Below, piece after piece: positions 43,633 through 53,117 of a stretch of 64,000 nt of DNA. This DNA is from REEB52 sp964626905 (lineage in GTDB: Bacteria; Chlamydiota; Chlamydiia; Chlamydiales; SM23-39): assembly GCA_964626905.1 (NCBI GenBank), contig CAZVHA010000003.1, positions 62,001-126,000 of the forward strand. The letters run 5' to 3'. Position numbers and translations under genes: made by a program. The notes beneath the pieces were generated by a model, which searched no databases, was not told the DNA's origin, and saw only the letters and a list, made by a program, of their open reading frames with translations. How positions within the stretch are numbered: the first letter of the stretch is position 1; every line of letters starts with the position of its first letter.

Positions 43633-44332
43633 GCGCAAATTTTTAGATCTCGAGGTCAAACAAAGACATAAAAAATGTGCCGAGCTTTTAAGGCGCCACT
43701 ATGAAGAAAATAATTGCGATTTAACCGAATATAACACGCTTCTTTCCTGGATCAAAATGCACCCGTTTCCCTTCACAGATAAAAAGGCGCTGGCCGATCG
43801 CTATCACTGGCACATGCAAATGGCGGGACTTTCCTTGAAAGAACATAATCTACTCCCCTCTTTGCGCACGCAGGACAAAGAGCCCAAAATCGATTTTCCG
43901 AATATCGCAATCTATCTCGATCACGTCAGATCCGCCTACAATGTGGGGAGTATTTTACGCACGGTGGAAGCGCTGCGCATCGGCCGGGTCTATTTTTCTG
44001 AAAAAACTCCCTTCATCGACAACGAAAAAGTGCAAAGAACTGCAATGGGAGCAGCATCCCTCGTCCCTTGCTTCCAAAATGTGGCGCTCGCCTCTTTGCC
44101 AAGACCCCTGATCGCCCTCGATACAAGCGATGCGGCCGTCTCGATCTCCGATTTTGTATTCCCTTCAAGTTGTACGCTGATTCTCGGCAATGAAGAATAT
44201 GGAATTTCCAATGAAGCACTCGCCGAAGTCGACGCAATCGTTGAAATCCCGCTGTTTGGCGCGAAAAATTCGATCAACATCGCCTGCGCATTTGCAATTG
44301 CCGCTGCAAAATTGCGCTTGGGTTCCCCATAG
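43619..44332 (+). CDS. SpoU/TrmH-family RNA 2'-O-methyltransferase
   Basis: A 237-residue protein from ATG 43619; the open frame continues upstream inside the ABC-F gene. SPOUT motifs: YLDHVRSAYNVGSILRTVEA near 100-119 (motif 1), LILGNEEYGISNEAL near 184-198 (motif 2) and IPLFGAKNSINIACAFAIAA near 208-227 (motif 3). It methylates a ribose in tRNA or rRNA using SAM; the exact target cannot be told. Co-transcribed with the ABC-F gene. Confidence 0.88.
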   Translation: MAFTKRKFLDLEVKQRHKKCAELLRRHYEENNCDLTEYNTLLSWIKMHPFPFTDKKALADRYHWHMQMAGLSLKEHNLLPSLRTQDKEPKIDFPNIAIYLDHVRSAYNVGSILRTVEALRIGRVYFSEKTPFIDNEKVQRTAMGAASLVPCFQNVALASLPRPLIALDTSDAAVSISDFVFPSSCTLILGNEEYGISNEALAEVDAIVEIPLFGAKNSINIACAFAIAAAKLRLGSP

Positions 44333-44371
44333 TTTATTTGAGAGAAGATTGAGGATGAGTTATTTCTGATG

Positions 44372-45583
44372 TCACTTGGCAAAATCCACAATCGTATTAG
44401 GCAAGCTTTTCTTTAAGTCTTCAATGTCTTTTTTAGAAAGCTTCTTACATCCAATTAATGTTAAATGACGGAGTCGCTTAAGGTTTGTTAAAACCTTTAG
44501 AGTCTTGGCACTTATGTCCGTAAAAGAAAGGTCTAGACTTGTAAGCTGACTCATTGCCCCGATCGGTTCGATGTCCTGATCCTCTATGGGATTTCGAGAT
44601 AGATTCAAAATTTTAAGTTGCGGCATCTGTTGTGCCAGATCCCTAAAAAACTGCGCAGCGCCAGTCCCTATCCAGTTTTTAGAAAGATCCAACCCTTGAA
44701 GCAGAACATTGGGCTGTAAAATCTGTTGCAAATCACGAGTTACAAGACCATTGGATACAAGAATCAGACTTATAAGGTTCTTAAAATTTCTTAAGAATTG
44801 AAGATCTCCATTGGATATCGCAGAGTAGGAAAGAGCCAGAACTTCAAGTTGCTTCCATTCTCCTATATTTTGTAAAACATTCATCGGCAAATTTTTGCCC
44901 TGAATCCATAAACTCTTAAGGCCTTCAAGCTTTCCTAAAAGTTTAAATTCCCCCTCCTTAAGAACTGAGTCTTTAAAGGCACTTGTAGCAAGATGGATTA
45001 CCTCAAGAGAAGGCAGCCCCGTAATAAGTTCGAAGCTTTCATCACTAAGTTCTAAACCCGCTCCCAAAACCAAAGTGTTGATTTTCGAACAACGCCTTAC
45101 CAACTCAGCATTCCCGCAAAGTCGCACTTCTTCTGGGGAAGAGAGTTGCGTCGGCGATTCGGTCGCCTCTTTGGAATCCGAGGCCTTTGCAGGGATCTTG
45201 TCTACCAACCATACCAAAGTATCTCTAACACCCTCGTCCCGACTCCCTTTACCTTTAGGTAATATAATTTTACGTACCGTTCTGAATCCTTTAGATGCGC
45301 CAAATTGAGCGTCTTTCTTACGATAATCGGATAAAAAAATCAGGTCGTTTTCCCCAAGAACATTCTTCGATACAATGGCGCTAGCAATAACCCCATCGGA
45401 CATGTTAGTGCGGAAATCCTTATTCAGCAAGCGAGACATACGCCATATTTCTGGCGTAGTTAGAAATTGAATTACAGTGAATAAACCGGGGGAAGACTTC
45501 AAAGAACCGGATATTGATTCACCGTAAAATAAACGGTCTCCATATGATTTTCGAATAGTTTTCAATTCAATTCCTGCCGACAT
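44372..45583 (-). CDS. Leucine-rich-repeat protein, candidate effector
   Basis: A 403-residue soluble protein. Residues about 165-400 contain at least six LRR units (LEVLALSYSAISNGDLQFL; LLQGLDLSKNWIGTGAAQFF; LKILNLSRNPIEDQDIEPI; LTSLDLSFTDISAKTLKVL) of the RI-like/cysteine-containing type used by host-directed bacterial proteins. The N-terminal 160 residues are unassigned; a weak F-box-like stretch (TTPEIWRMSRLLNKDF) is seen near 42-57. A strong AAGGAGAT ribosome site and a very AT-rich upstream region are present. There is no signal peptide, so T3SS export is plausible. It shares the MSAGI start with the Inc-like protein at 5444. Confidence 0.78.
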   Translation of the reverse strand: MSAGIELKTIRKSYGDRLFYGESISGSLKSSPGLFTVIQFLTTPEIWRMSRLLNKDFRTNMSDGVIASAIVSKNVLGENDLIFLSDYRKKDAQFGASKGFRTVRKIILPKGKGSRDEGVRDTLVWLVDKIPAKASDSKEATESPTQLSSPEEVRLCGNAELVRRCSKINTLVLGAGLELSDESFELITGLPSLEVIHLATSAFKDSVLKEGEFKLLGKLEGLKSLWIQGKNLPMNVLQNIGEWKQLEVLALSYSAISNGDLQFLRNFKNLISLILVSNGLVTRDLQQILQPNVLLQGLDLSKNWIGTGAAQFFRDLAQQMPQLKILNLSRNPIEDQDIEPIGAMSQLTSLDLSFTDISAKTLKVLTNLKRLRHLTLIGCKKLSKKDIEDLKKSLPNTIVDFAK

Positions 45584-45772
45584 TTTTATCTCCTTTTTGT
45601 GAACTATATTATATAATAAATATTATTTTAAAATCAAACTATTTATATAAATATTAAGATTATTTGGATAACATCTACTTTTATCCCATAAAAAAGATGA
45701 GCAAGCACTCACAGAAATGACATAAGTCACTTATCCTATATGGGTAATAAGATTTACAGCAGTAACATTGGA
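45584..45772. other. AT-rich spacer upstream of LRR gene
   Basis: About 190 bases, mostly A/T, between the divergently read LRR gene promoter side and the end of rnz. No gene or repeat is seen. It presumably holds the LRR gene promoter. Confidence 0.4.
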
Positions 45773-46678
45773 CTATTTTGGAAAGGGAAATCGCCTTAAA
45801 TCGTCGGCAACTGAAGTATTTGGGAAGGTGAGGCGCGCCTCATCGCCTAAAATTTCGGGATTTGGGTAACGGGCAGAAAAATGGGTGAGGATGAGCATTT
45901 TTACGCCTGCTTCTTTTGCAATTTCAGCGGCCTGTTTTGCGGTCATGTGTCTGTATTCATCGGCCATAACGCGGTCCTCATCGAGATAGGTGCTTTCGCA
46001 GATGAGCACTTTTGCATTTTTGGCAAGTTTCAGCGCTTCTTTACAGGGGCGGGTATCGACGACATAGGCAAACACATCGCCTTTGCGAACATGGCTCACC
46101 TCATCGAGTGAGATCCACCGCTCATTCCAAAAGACTTTCCCTTCCGTTTCGAGTTTTCGGATGATTGGGCCGTCTAACCCTAATTTCTTAAGTTCCTCTT
46201 TATGAAATTTAACCGAATCGGGCTCTGTGATTCTCCATCCGATATTTTGAACGCCATGATCGAGGAACTGCGCCTCAATGCGAAAGCGTCCATCGTCGTC
46301 CACGAGTCCCGCCTCATGCACGGGGTGTTCAATGACAGTGATATTTTCTTTGTAAATGCAGCAATATCTCAAACGGTCAAAATACCGTTTGCCGCTGGCG
46401 GGGTAATAGCAGTGGATCGGGTGAGTCACTTTGTCGAGATTGAGCCGCATAAGCATCGAGCCGAGTCCCAAACAGTGATCGCCGTGAAAGTGGCTGATGA
46501 AGATTCGATTCACAACGGGGGGAGCAACCTCTGCAAAAATAAACTGCCTTTGCGTCCCCTCTCCTGGATCGAAGAGGAGCCCTTCGCCATTCCAGCGAAC
46601 CAAATAGGCGCCGTGGTTGCGAAAGCGGGTCGGCTGTTGGCTCGAGCATCCGAGAATGATGATATCGCGCGCGCTCAT
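45773..46678 (-). CDS. rnz: Ribonuclease Z
   Basis: A 301-residue metallo-beta-lactamase-fold endonuclease that trims tRNA 3' ends. The HFHGDH motif is at residues 63-68, with the conserved LFDPGEGTQRQ before it. Later metal ligands are in FLDHGV, CESTYL and LTHFSARY. Length fits the short bacterial form. The start overlaps the glpG stop (ATGA). Corresponds to CT346 in the Chlamydia order. Confidence 0.95.
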   Translation of the reverse strand: MSARDIIILGCSSQQPTRFRNHGAYLVRWNGEGLLFDPGEGTQRQFIFAEVAPPVVNRIFISHFHGDHCLGLGSMLMRLNLDKVTHPIHCYYPASGKRYFDRLRYCCIYKENITVIEHPVHEAGLVDDDGRFRIEAQFLDHGVQNIGWRITEPDSVKFHKEELKKLGLDGPIIRKLETEGKVFWNERWISLDEVSHVRKGDVFAYVVDTRPCKEALKLAKNAKVLICESTYLDEDRVMADEYRHMTAKQAAEIAKEAGVKMLILTHFSARYPNPEILGDEARLTFPNTSVADDLRRFPFPK

Positions 46679-47772
46679 GGCTTAATCCTTTGCGCAAAAA
46701 AATGGAAGCGGGCGAGAAATGCCCCAAAAAGAGCGCCTGCAATGTGGGCAGTATTGGCGATATTGGGCGCAAATGAATAGTGGGTAAACACCTGCAATAC
46801 AAAAGAGACGATTTGCAGCGCCAAAATGGCCAAAATGAAAAATACCAAAAAAAGGACTGTGGACCGGTTCAGCGGGTAGCCTTCCCACGGGGCAATTTTC
46901 TCGCGCATCCAAATGAAGCCGGCGAGGGCCGTCACAATTCCCGAATATCCGATGAAAAAGGGGCCACTCATCAAATACTGCAAAACGTTTGTAAAAATGC
47001 CTGCGAAAAGGGTGAAAAAGAGCATCCTCATAGGGCCAATTCTCTGTTCAATGGGACGTCCCAGATACCAAAGCCAAAGCATATTGAATAAAATATGGAG
47101 CAGATCCTTGTGCAGAATGCACGGAGTGAAAAGGCGCCACACTTGCCCCTCTCGGATTTTGACAAAAAGGGGCCCTTCGCCCGCAACCGGATCTTTCTTT
47201 GTCCATCTGTTCAAGACCCAATCGTAGGCCCCTTTCCAATAGGGGCTCTTTTGTGCAATCGCAATTTCGTCTTCCACTTCTTTCAAAGACAGATTCGGCT
47301 GTTCGATCAGCTCTTCGATCCTTTGAAAAACGGGGGGAAGATCAAACATCAAGGCGGCTTGGATCGGAACTAAAAATGAGCCCACCTCTTGTTTCCCCTC
47401 TTTGCGAAGATCCATCTGCTGCAACAAGCTGATCAAATAAACAAAAGCGCAAACGGAGATAAAAAAATAGGTCAAAAAGGTCTGAAACCGGTGCACGGGT
47501 CTCTCTGGCACCACAGCGTCTGGCAAAACAATCGGAGGGGGTTCTAGCTCTGGCGCATCGAATTTGCTGCTTTGCGGATTTTTTTCAAATTCTTGAAAAA
47601 ACTGAGCCGCCTCTTTGAGCTTGTCCTCTTCTTGAATCCACACATCGTAGCTCATGTGTCCATTTTTGGGATCGAAAGAGACCTCAAACCGATTGGCAAT
47701 GCCTTGCGAGATCAAATAGTTGTGAAATCTTCGCGCCTCATTTTCATGAGAAAGGGTCCCTATTTGGCGCAT
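46675..47772 (-). CDS. glpG: Rhomboid-family intramembrane serine protease
   Basis: A 365-residue protein from ATG 47772; the open frame extends 33 codons further inside rfaE2. A soluble GlpG-like N-terminal domain (about 1-60) and a linker precede six or seven membrane helices (about 97-118 and 222-355). The catalytic dyad is Ser near 277 (IGYSGIVTAL) and His near 343 (TAHIAGALFG). It cleaves membrane proteins within helices. It overlaps both neighbours, so it is part of the lon-rfaE2-glpG-rnz operon. Confidence 0.88.
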   Translation of the reverse strand: MRQIGTLSHENEARRFHNYLISQGIANRFEVSFDPKNGHMSYDVWIQEEDKLKEAAQFFQEFEKNPQSSKFDAPELEPPPIVLPDAVVPERPVHRFQTFLTYFFISVCAFVYLISLLQQMDLRKEGKQEVGSFLVPIQAALMFDLPPVFQRIEELIEQPNLSLKEVEDEIAIAQKSPYWKGAYDWVLNRWTKKDPVAGEGPLFVKIREGQVWRLFTPCILHKDLLHILFNMLWLWYLGRPIEQRIGPMRMLFFTLFAGIFTNVLQYLMSGPFFIGYSGIVTALAGFIWMREKIAPWEGYPLNRSTVLFLVFFILAILALQIVSFVLQVFTHYSFAPNIANTAHIAGALFGAFLARFHFFAQRIKP

Positions 47773-48242
47773 AAAATCCTCTCGATGATTTGCGAAGTGG
47801 CAAGCCCCGGAATCCGATCGACGAGATGCACTTTTCCCCCGAAACTTTGCACGACTCCCGCCTCGATGCAATGGGCCCCATATTCAGCTCCATTGACATG
47901 GACATGGGGCCGAATTTTTTTAAGCACTTCCCTCGGATCTGTTTCGTCAAACCAGGTGACGTAATCGACAAATTGGAGCGCCGCCATCATTTCAAGTCGA
48001 TGGATGAGCGGGATAATGGGCCTATTTTTCCCTTTATACCTTTCAATCGAAACGTCGGAATTGAGGGCGACGATGAGCACATCTGCCTGCTTTGCGGCCT
48101 CTGAAATAATATATAGATGCCCTGCATGGAGCAGATCAAAAGAGCCGTTGAGGCTTGCGATTGTCAGCTTTTGGCTGCGCAATTTGGCCATCTCCTCGTC
48201 AAGGAGATTTGGCTCTATGAGTTTGTCCTTGAGCCACTGCAC
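47760..48242 (-). CDS. rfaE2: RfaE2-like ADP-heptose/cytidylyltransferase-family enzyme
   Basis: A 160-residue nucleotidyltransferase. The GxFDLLHxGH signature (GSFDLLHAGHLY, near 33-44) is intact, and NSDVSIERYKG with RPIIP follows. Size and pattern match the stand-alone adenylyltransferase half of HldE, which makes ADP-heptose for lipopolysaccharide. Chlamydial LPS lacks heptose in Chlamydia proper but not necessarily here, so the true sugar substrate is open. Two bases downstream of lon. Confidence 0.85.
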   Translation of the reverse strand: MQWLKDKLIEPNLLDEEMAKLRSQKLTIASLNGSFDLLHAGHLYIISEAAKQADVLIVALNSDVSIERYKGKNRPIIPLIHRLEMMAALQFVDYVTWFDETDPREVLKKIRPHVHVNGAEYGAHCIEAGVVQSFGGKVHLVDRIPGLATSQIIERILCAK

Positions 48243-48244
48243 AG

Positions 48245-50683
48245 CTATACCTTCAATTTTGGAAATGCGATATGGAACACTTCGTCGTAAGTATTTACAA
48301 AATGAACTTCGAGCCCTTTTTTCAAATAGTCGGGAAGTTCATCGTAGTCGCGTTGATTTTCTTTCGGGAAGATGAGCACCTCTACCTTCGATCTGCGCGC
48401 GGCGATCAATTTCTCTTTCAGCCCGCCGATGGGGAGAACTCTCCCCGTCAAAGTCAACTCGCCCGTCATTCCGAGATTGTTTCTCACAGGGGCGCCCAGC
48501 AATAAAGAGAGGAGCGACGTGGTCATCGTAATCCCTGCAGAGGGGCCATCTTTTGGCGTCGCCCCTTCGGGAATATGCAAGTGGACCTGCGACTTTTCAA
48601 AAAAGGGGACTCCCTTGACATATTTTTTCACATTGCTTTGCGCATAGGTCCAAGCGATTTGGGCCGACTCTTTCATCACATCGCCCGCCTGACCGGTCAA
48701 CTTCATTTCGGTCTTTTCAGCGGGGTAATTCACTGCTTCGACATAAAGGGTTGCGCCGCCAAGAGCTGTCCAAGCGAGTCCCGTCGTGACGCCCACGGGG
48801 TTCACTTTGTAGAACCGATCGCTCGTAAAAATCGGTTTTCCTAAATAGGTAGATAAATTTTTATCGGTGATCGCCACTTTAGACGATTTTGAACGGGCAA
48901 ATTTGAGGGCCACTTTGCGCAAAATTTTCTTAATGTTGTTTTCGAGCGTCCTCACCCCCGCCTCGCGCGCATAGCCGTTGATCATGTGTGAAAGCGCCCC
49001 ATTTGTAAACGTGACATCTTTTCTTTTAAGGCCCATACTCTCTCGATTGCGCGGCACGAGATATTTTTTTGCGATTTCGATTTTTTCCGCCTGGATGTAT
49101 CCAGAAAGGCGCAAAACCTCCATCCGGTCCTTGAGCGGCTCTGGAATTGTATCGAGCACGTTGGCCGTGACGATGAAAAGGACATTGGAAAGATCACAGC
49201 GCACGTCGAGATAATGGTCTAAAAACTCCCTGTTTTGCTCTGGGTCGAGCACCTCTAGAAGGGCAGAGGCTGGATCGCCGTGAAAGCTCGATCCCATTTT
49301 ATCCACCTCATCGAGCATGATGACCGGATTCATCGTCTGGCAATATTTGAGTGCCTGGATCATTTTACCGGGCATTGCTCCGATATAAGTTCTTCTGTGT
49401 CCTTTGATCTCGGCCTCATCGCGCATGCCGCCGACAGAAAAGCGGTAAAATTTCCGATTGAGCGCGCGGGCAACGCTCTTTCCGATGGATGTTTTTCCGA
49501 CGCCGGGAGGCCCGACGAGACAGATGATACTCCCTTTGACGCCGCCAGTCAGCTTTCCAACGCCGATAAATTCGAGGATCCGCTCTTTGATATCCTTAAG
49601 TCCGTAGTGATCCTCTTCGAGCACTGTTTCGGCCTTTTTGATATCGTGGGTCTCTTTGCTGGTAATTCCCCAAGGGACGATGGTGAGCCAATCGACATAG
49701 TTGCGCACGACGCCGTATTCGGCCGATTGCACTTCGAGCGAGCCCAATTTTTCAAGCTCTTCGCGGATCACTTTGAGCGCTTCTTCAGGGATTTTTCGGT
49801 GCTTGATTCTCTCCTCGAATTTTTCCGCCTCGATGGTCTTGTCATCTTTTTCCATTCCGAGCTCTTTTTTGATCGCCTTGAGCTGTTCGCGCAGGAAAAA
49901 TTCCCGCTGCGTTTTCGAAATGGTCGCCTCGATCCTTTGGTTGATGGTGCTCTGCAATTTGCTGATATCGAGCTCTTTTTTCAAAAGCATGAGCGCCCGA
50001 TCGATCCGCTTTTCGATATCAAACGTCTCGAGCACCTCCTGCAGCTCTTCGCGCGTGGCTGTCGTGAGTGCAACCGCAAAGTCGGCAAGCCTCCCCGGCT
50101 CTGTGAAATCGGAGTGGCCCAAGAAAATTTGGAGCTCCTCTTTGAAGAGCGGATTGAGTTTTAAAAGTTCTTTGATTGTCGTGATGATGCTGATCGAATA
50201 GGCCTTCAATTGGCGCGAAAGATGGGCGAGCGGCGTGTCGTCGTGGTAGGAGACTTGCGCGAGCAGATGTTTCGATTTGAGCGGCTTTTCGATGACGAGC
50301 CGCTTTTCCATATTCAAGACCACTTGCGCCCCGCCATGTTCCATCGGAATGATGCGCAAAATGCGGGCGACAATGCCTACCTTATAGAGATCGTTAAAAC
50401 CGATCTTGTAGATGTTTGCCTCCTCTTGATGAGTCAAGACGAGGCCGACACATTTGTGATCGGTTTTAGAAACAATTTTTAACACCTCGTAATAGGCGCC
50501 CGGCTCAATCACAATAGGGGCCGCCATCCCGGGGAAAAAGGGGCGGCGATTCAGCGGCATAATATAGAGCTGATCTGGATAGGGAAGACTTGGAATTAAA
50601 GCGGCCTCTTTTTTGGCCACCTCCGTCGGCTCTTCCTCATCAAAAATCGGCTCCTCCGGCGTCTTAGGGGTATCGTCCTTCAA
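48245..50683 (-). CDS. lon: ATP-dependent protease Lon
   Basis: An 812-residue protein. N-terminal substrate-binding domain about 30-230, AAA domain with Walker A GPPGVGKTS near 387-395 and Walker B VIMLDEVDK. The proteolytic domain has catalytic Ser near 715 (PKDGPSAG) and Lys near 758 (GGLKEKLIAA). It degrades misfolded and regulatory proteins. First gene of the four-gene - strand operon; position equals CT344. Confidence 0.97.
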   Translation of the reverse strand: MKDDTPKTPEEPIFDEEEPTEVAKKEAALIPSLPYPDQLYIMPLNRRPFFPGMAAPIVIEPGAYYEVLKIVSKTDHKCVGLVLTHQEEANIYKIGFNDLYKVGIVARILRIIPMEHGGAQVVLNMEKRLVIEKPLKSKHLLAQVSYHDDTPLAHLSRQLKAYSISIITTIKELLKLNPLFKEELQIFLGHSDFTEPGRLADFAVALTTATREELQEVLETFDIEKRIDRALMLLKKELDISKLQSTINQRIEATISKTQREFFLREQLKAIKKELGMEKDDKTIEAEKFEERIKHRKIPEEALKVIREELEKLGSLEVQSAEYGVVRNYVDWLTIVPWGITSKETHDIKKAETVLEEDHYGLKDIKERILEFIGVGKLTGGVKGSIICLVGPPGVGKTSIGKSVARALNRKFYRFSVGGMRDEAEIKGHRRTYIGAMPGKMIQALKYCQTMNPVIMLDEVDKMGSSFHGDPASALLEVLDPEQNREFLDHYLDVRCDLSNVLFIVTANVLDTIPEPLKDRMEVLRLSGYIQAEKIEIAKKYLVPRNRESMGLKRKDVTFTNGALSHMINGYAREAGVRTLENNIKKILRKVALKFARSKSSKVAITDKNLSTYLGKPIFTSDRFYKVNPVGVTTGLAWTALGGATLYVEAVNYPAEKTEMKLTGQAGDVMKESAQIAWTYAQSNVKKYVKGVPFFEKSQVHLHIPEGATPKDGPSAGITMTTSLLSLLLGAPVRNNLGMTGELTLTGRVLPIGGLKEKLIAARRSKVEVLIFPKENQRDYDELPDYLKKGLEVHFVNTYDEVFHIAFPKLKV

Positions 50684-50788
50684 ATTTACCTCATAAAAAG
50701 GAATTCAGTTTAGCAACTTCACCAAAATCTATCTACCTTATCCTGGATTTCCTTGAAATTCCCTATTTTTGTCGAGTAAAATGGGAGC

Positions 50789-51349
50789 ATGTTGACGCTG
50801 ATCATTGAAACAAGTGGAGAAAAGGGGGGGCTCATCCTAGCAAAGCAGGGCCAATGCATCGCCTCGAGGACCCTTTTGGGAGGGCCCGAACTGTCCCAAT
50901 CTCTTGCCCAGGAGGTGAAAGATCTCCTCGCGGGGGCTTCCCCTAAGCTCATCGCGGTTGGCATTGGACCCGGCTCTTATACAGGCATACGGGTTGGGGC
51001 CGCCCTCGCCAAAGCGCTCGCCTATGGCTGGAAGATCCCCTGTCTCGGGTTTTGCAGTTTAAGGGCGTTTGGTCTCCCGCCTATCCTCGTCGATGCGAGG
51101 GGGGGAGGCATTTACGCGCTTCTGGAAGGGGGAAAAGCAGCCCTTTTGACCCCAGACGAGATCAATCTCATGCCAGGGATCCCTTTTTTTCGCTCCCCCC
51201 ACCCAGATAGGGTCCAAAAGCGGCTGAACCCCGATTTGAGGGTGATCGAATGCGATTTTGACGTAAAATTTCTCGCCAGAGATATTTGGGAGCAGTTTTG
51301 TCTCGAAGGGGCGCCCCCTTTTGCTCTCAATTATCTCACCTCACCTTGA
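50789..51349 (+). CDS. tsaB: tRNA threonylcarbamoyladenosine biosynthesis protein TsaB
   Basis: A 186-residue ASKHA-fold protein. MLTLIIETSGEKGGLIL and VGIGPGSYTGIRVGAALAKALA (near 53-74) are diagnostic. TsaB is an inactive paralogue that pairs with TsaD in making t6A in tRNA. It is about 45 residues shorter than the E. coli protein at the C-terminus. Divergent from lon; precedes rpsU as CT343 does. Confidence 0.92.
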   Translation: MLTLIIETSGEKGGLILAKQGQCIASRTLLGGPELSQSLAQEVKDLLAGASPKLIAVGIGPGSYTGIRVGAALAKALAYGWKIPCLGFCSLRAFGLPPILVDARGGGIYALLEGGKAALLTPDEINLMPGIPFFRSPHPDRVQKRLNPDLRVIECDFDVKFLARDIWEQFCLEGAPPFALNYLTSP

Positions 51350-51414
51350 AGGAAATGCCCTCTCCCCTTAAAATGGTTTCTTTTAACCCTTAAAATAGAT
51401 GAGGTAATTGGAAG

Positions 51415-51609
51415 ATGCCCAGTGTAAAGGTCCGTATCGGTGAGCCGATTGACAAGGCGCTACGCGCGCTCAAGAAAAAACTTGATAAAGAAGGGATCAT
51501 GAAGGCTGCAAAGGCCCATCGGTTCTATGACAAGCCATCCGTCAAAAGCAGATTGAAATCAAAGGCAGCCACGAAACGGACCAAAACCGCGCTTCGCCGA
51601 GGCTACTAG
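51415..51609 (+). CDS. rpsU: 30S ribosomal protein bS21
   Basis: A 64-residue basic protein with the S21 pattern PSVKVRIGEPIDKALRALKK and HRFYDKPSVK. Preceded by GAGGTAATTGGAAG. The stop TAG overlaps the GTG start of dnaJ by one base. Confidence 0.96.
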   Translation: MPSVKVRIGEPIDKALRALKKKLDKEGIMKAAKAHRFYDKPSVKSRLKSKAATKRTKTALRRGY

Positions 51610-52784
51610 TGGCAAAAGATTACTACGCGACGCTGGGTATAGCGCGTGGAGCAACTCCCGAAGAGATCAAGAAAGCCTATCGGAAAAAGGCGCTGGAGTG
51701 CCATCCCGACCGCAATCAAGGCAATCCGAAGGCAGAGGAGCAGTTTAAAGCTGTCTCTGAGGCCTACGAGGTCTTGAGCGACGAGAATCGGCGGCGCATT
51801 TACGACCAATACGGCGAAGAGGGACTCAAAGGCGCCGGAGTAGGCGGGGCGGGAGGATTTCCCGGAGGTAGTGGGGGGTTCTCTTCGATGGAAGAGGCGC
51901 TGCGCACCTTTATGGGAGCCTTTGGCGGCGGCCGGGGCGGAGGCGAGTCGGTTTTCGAGTCCTTTTTTGGAGGCGGCTCTTTCGAAGAGGAAGGGGGCGC
52001 TCGCAAAGGGACAAGTAAAAAAGCGACTGTCAAAATCTCTTTCCAAGAAGCCGCGCGCGGAGTCGAGAAAGAACTTTCGATCGCCAATTACATCTCTTGC
52101 AATGACTGCAATGGACTCGGGGCCAAATCGCGAGCGGGCATTCAAGCTTGTAGAACGTGTCAGGGAAAAGGGCAGATTTATCAGAGCCGCGGCTTTTTCA
52201 GCATGTCCTCCACCTGTCCCCACTGCAATGGCGCAGGCCAAACGATCACCGATCCTTGCAAAACATGTCATGGGGCGGGGCGAGTCAAAGAAAAACAGCG
52301 GATCAAAATCCGCATCCCCGCCGGAGTCGATAACGGAATGCGGCTCAAAATGGCAGGTTACGGCGATGCGGGAGAGGCGGGCGGTGCGCCGGGAGATCTT
52401 TTCGTCTACATCGAAGTGGAGCCGCACGAGGCATTCACCCGTGAAGGCGATGATGTCTATCTCGATTTGCCGATCACCTTCACCGAAGCTGCTCTCGGCG
52501 TAAAAAAAGAGGTCCCCACCCCTTTTGGAGAACATGCCCGCATCCAAATCCCCGAAGGGACTCAAATGGGAAAATTGCTCCGCATCAGCGGCAAAGGCTT
52601 TCCCAATGTGCATGGACAAGGGCACGGTGATCTCCTCGTCCGCATTGCAGTAGAAACGCCGGTGAGACTCTCCGAAAAGCAAAAGCAGCTCCTCCGCTCA
52701 TTTGAAGAGCTCGAAGCCCCCCAAAATCACCCCCGCAAAAAGACTTTTTTCGAAAAAATCAAAGTTTTTTTTTCAGAGTCTTAA
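51609..52784 (+). CDS. dnaJ: Chaperone DnaJ (Hsp40)
   Basis: A 391-residue protein with a GTG start coupled to the rpsU stop (TAGTG). J domain residues 2-70 with HPD in LECHPDRNQGN. A Gly-rich linker (about 78-125) is followed by four zinc-binding motifs (CNDCNGLG, CRTCQGKG, CPHCNGAG, CKTCHGAG, about 160-225) and C-terminal beta domains to 391. It stimulates DnaK ATPase. The rpsU-dnaJ coupling is a chlamydial feature (CT342-CT341). Confidence 0.97.
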   Translation: MAKDYYATLGIARGATPEEIKKAYRKKALECHPDRNQGNPKAEEQFKAVSEAYEVLSDENRRRIYDQYGEEGLKGAGVGGAGGFPGGSGGFSSMEEALRTFMGAFGGGRGGGESVFESFFGGGSFEEEGGARKGTSKKATVKISFQEAARGVEKELSIANYISCNDCNGLGAKSRAGIQACRTCQGKGQIYQSRGFFSMSSTCPHCNGAGQTITDPCKTCHGAGRVKEKQRIKIRIPAGVDNGMRLKMAGYGDAGEAGGAPGDLFVYIEVEPHEAFTREGDDVYLDLPITFTEAALGVKKEVPTPFGEHARIQIPEGTQMGKLLRISGKGFPNVHGQGHGDLLVRIAVETPVRLSEKQKQLLRSFEELEAPQNHPRKKTFFEKIKVFFSES

Positions 52785-52832
52785 AATCCCTTGGATCAAA
52801 TTTCTTGTTGAAAATGTTTCCAAAAGTCAAAA

Positions 52833-53117
52833 TTGGTTGAGGCGGTTGTCAGAGAGGGTATCATTGCATTCAACGAGAAGATATTAGGCGAGCGAGATAA
52901 AGCGTTTTCCATTTTTTTAAAAAATGATCTGGCTAAAGTTTTTGGCGGGATACAAGCATTTTTAGGCACGGAATCAATCTACATCGATGTATTGTGGGTT
53001 GAAGGAAATCTCCAAAAACAAGGATACGGCACAAAATTGTTAGATGCAGCAGAACGAGAAGCCATTAAAAATGGATGCGTTTTTTCTTTAGTGGATACCT
53101 GGGACTTTCACATATGA
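52833..53117 (+). pseudogene. Truncated GNAT N-acetyltransferase
   Basis: A 94-codon remnant. The acetyl-CoA region is recognisable (IYIDVLWVEGNLQKQGYGTKLLDAAEREA, split here from about residue 50) and the frame ends at DTWDFHI. Intact homologues continue after a DTWDFQ-type motif for another 25-30 residues. There is no good start: the first codons follow a TTG without ribosome site, and the neighbouring upstream frame contains plausible N-terminal residues, suggesting a frameshift. The 3' break coincides with the start of the rhuM gene. Confidence 0.6.

Noticed and set aside
49280..50164. 294-codon frame antisense to lon
   Set aside because: Shadow of the lon coding bias; no ribosome site and no recognisable motif.
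51606..52682. 358-codon frame antisense to dnaJ
   Set aside because: Mirror of a GC-skewed, Gly-rich dnaJ; composition (many Arg, Ser, Phe) is typical of a shadow frame.
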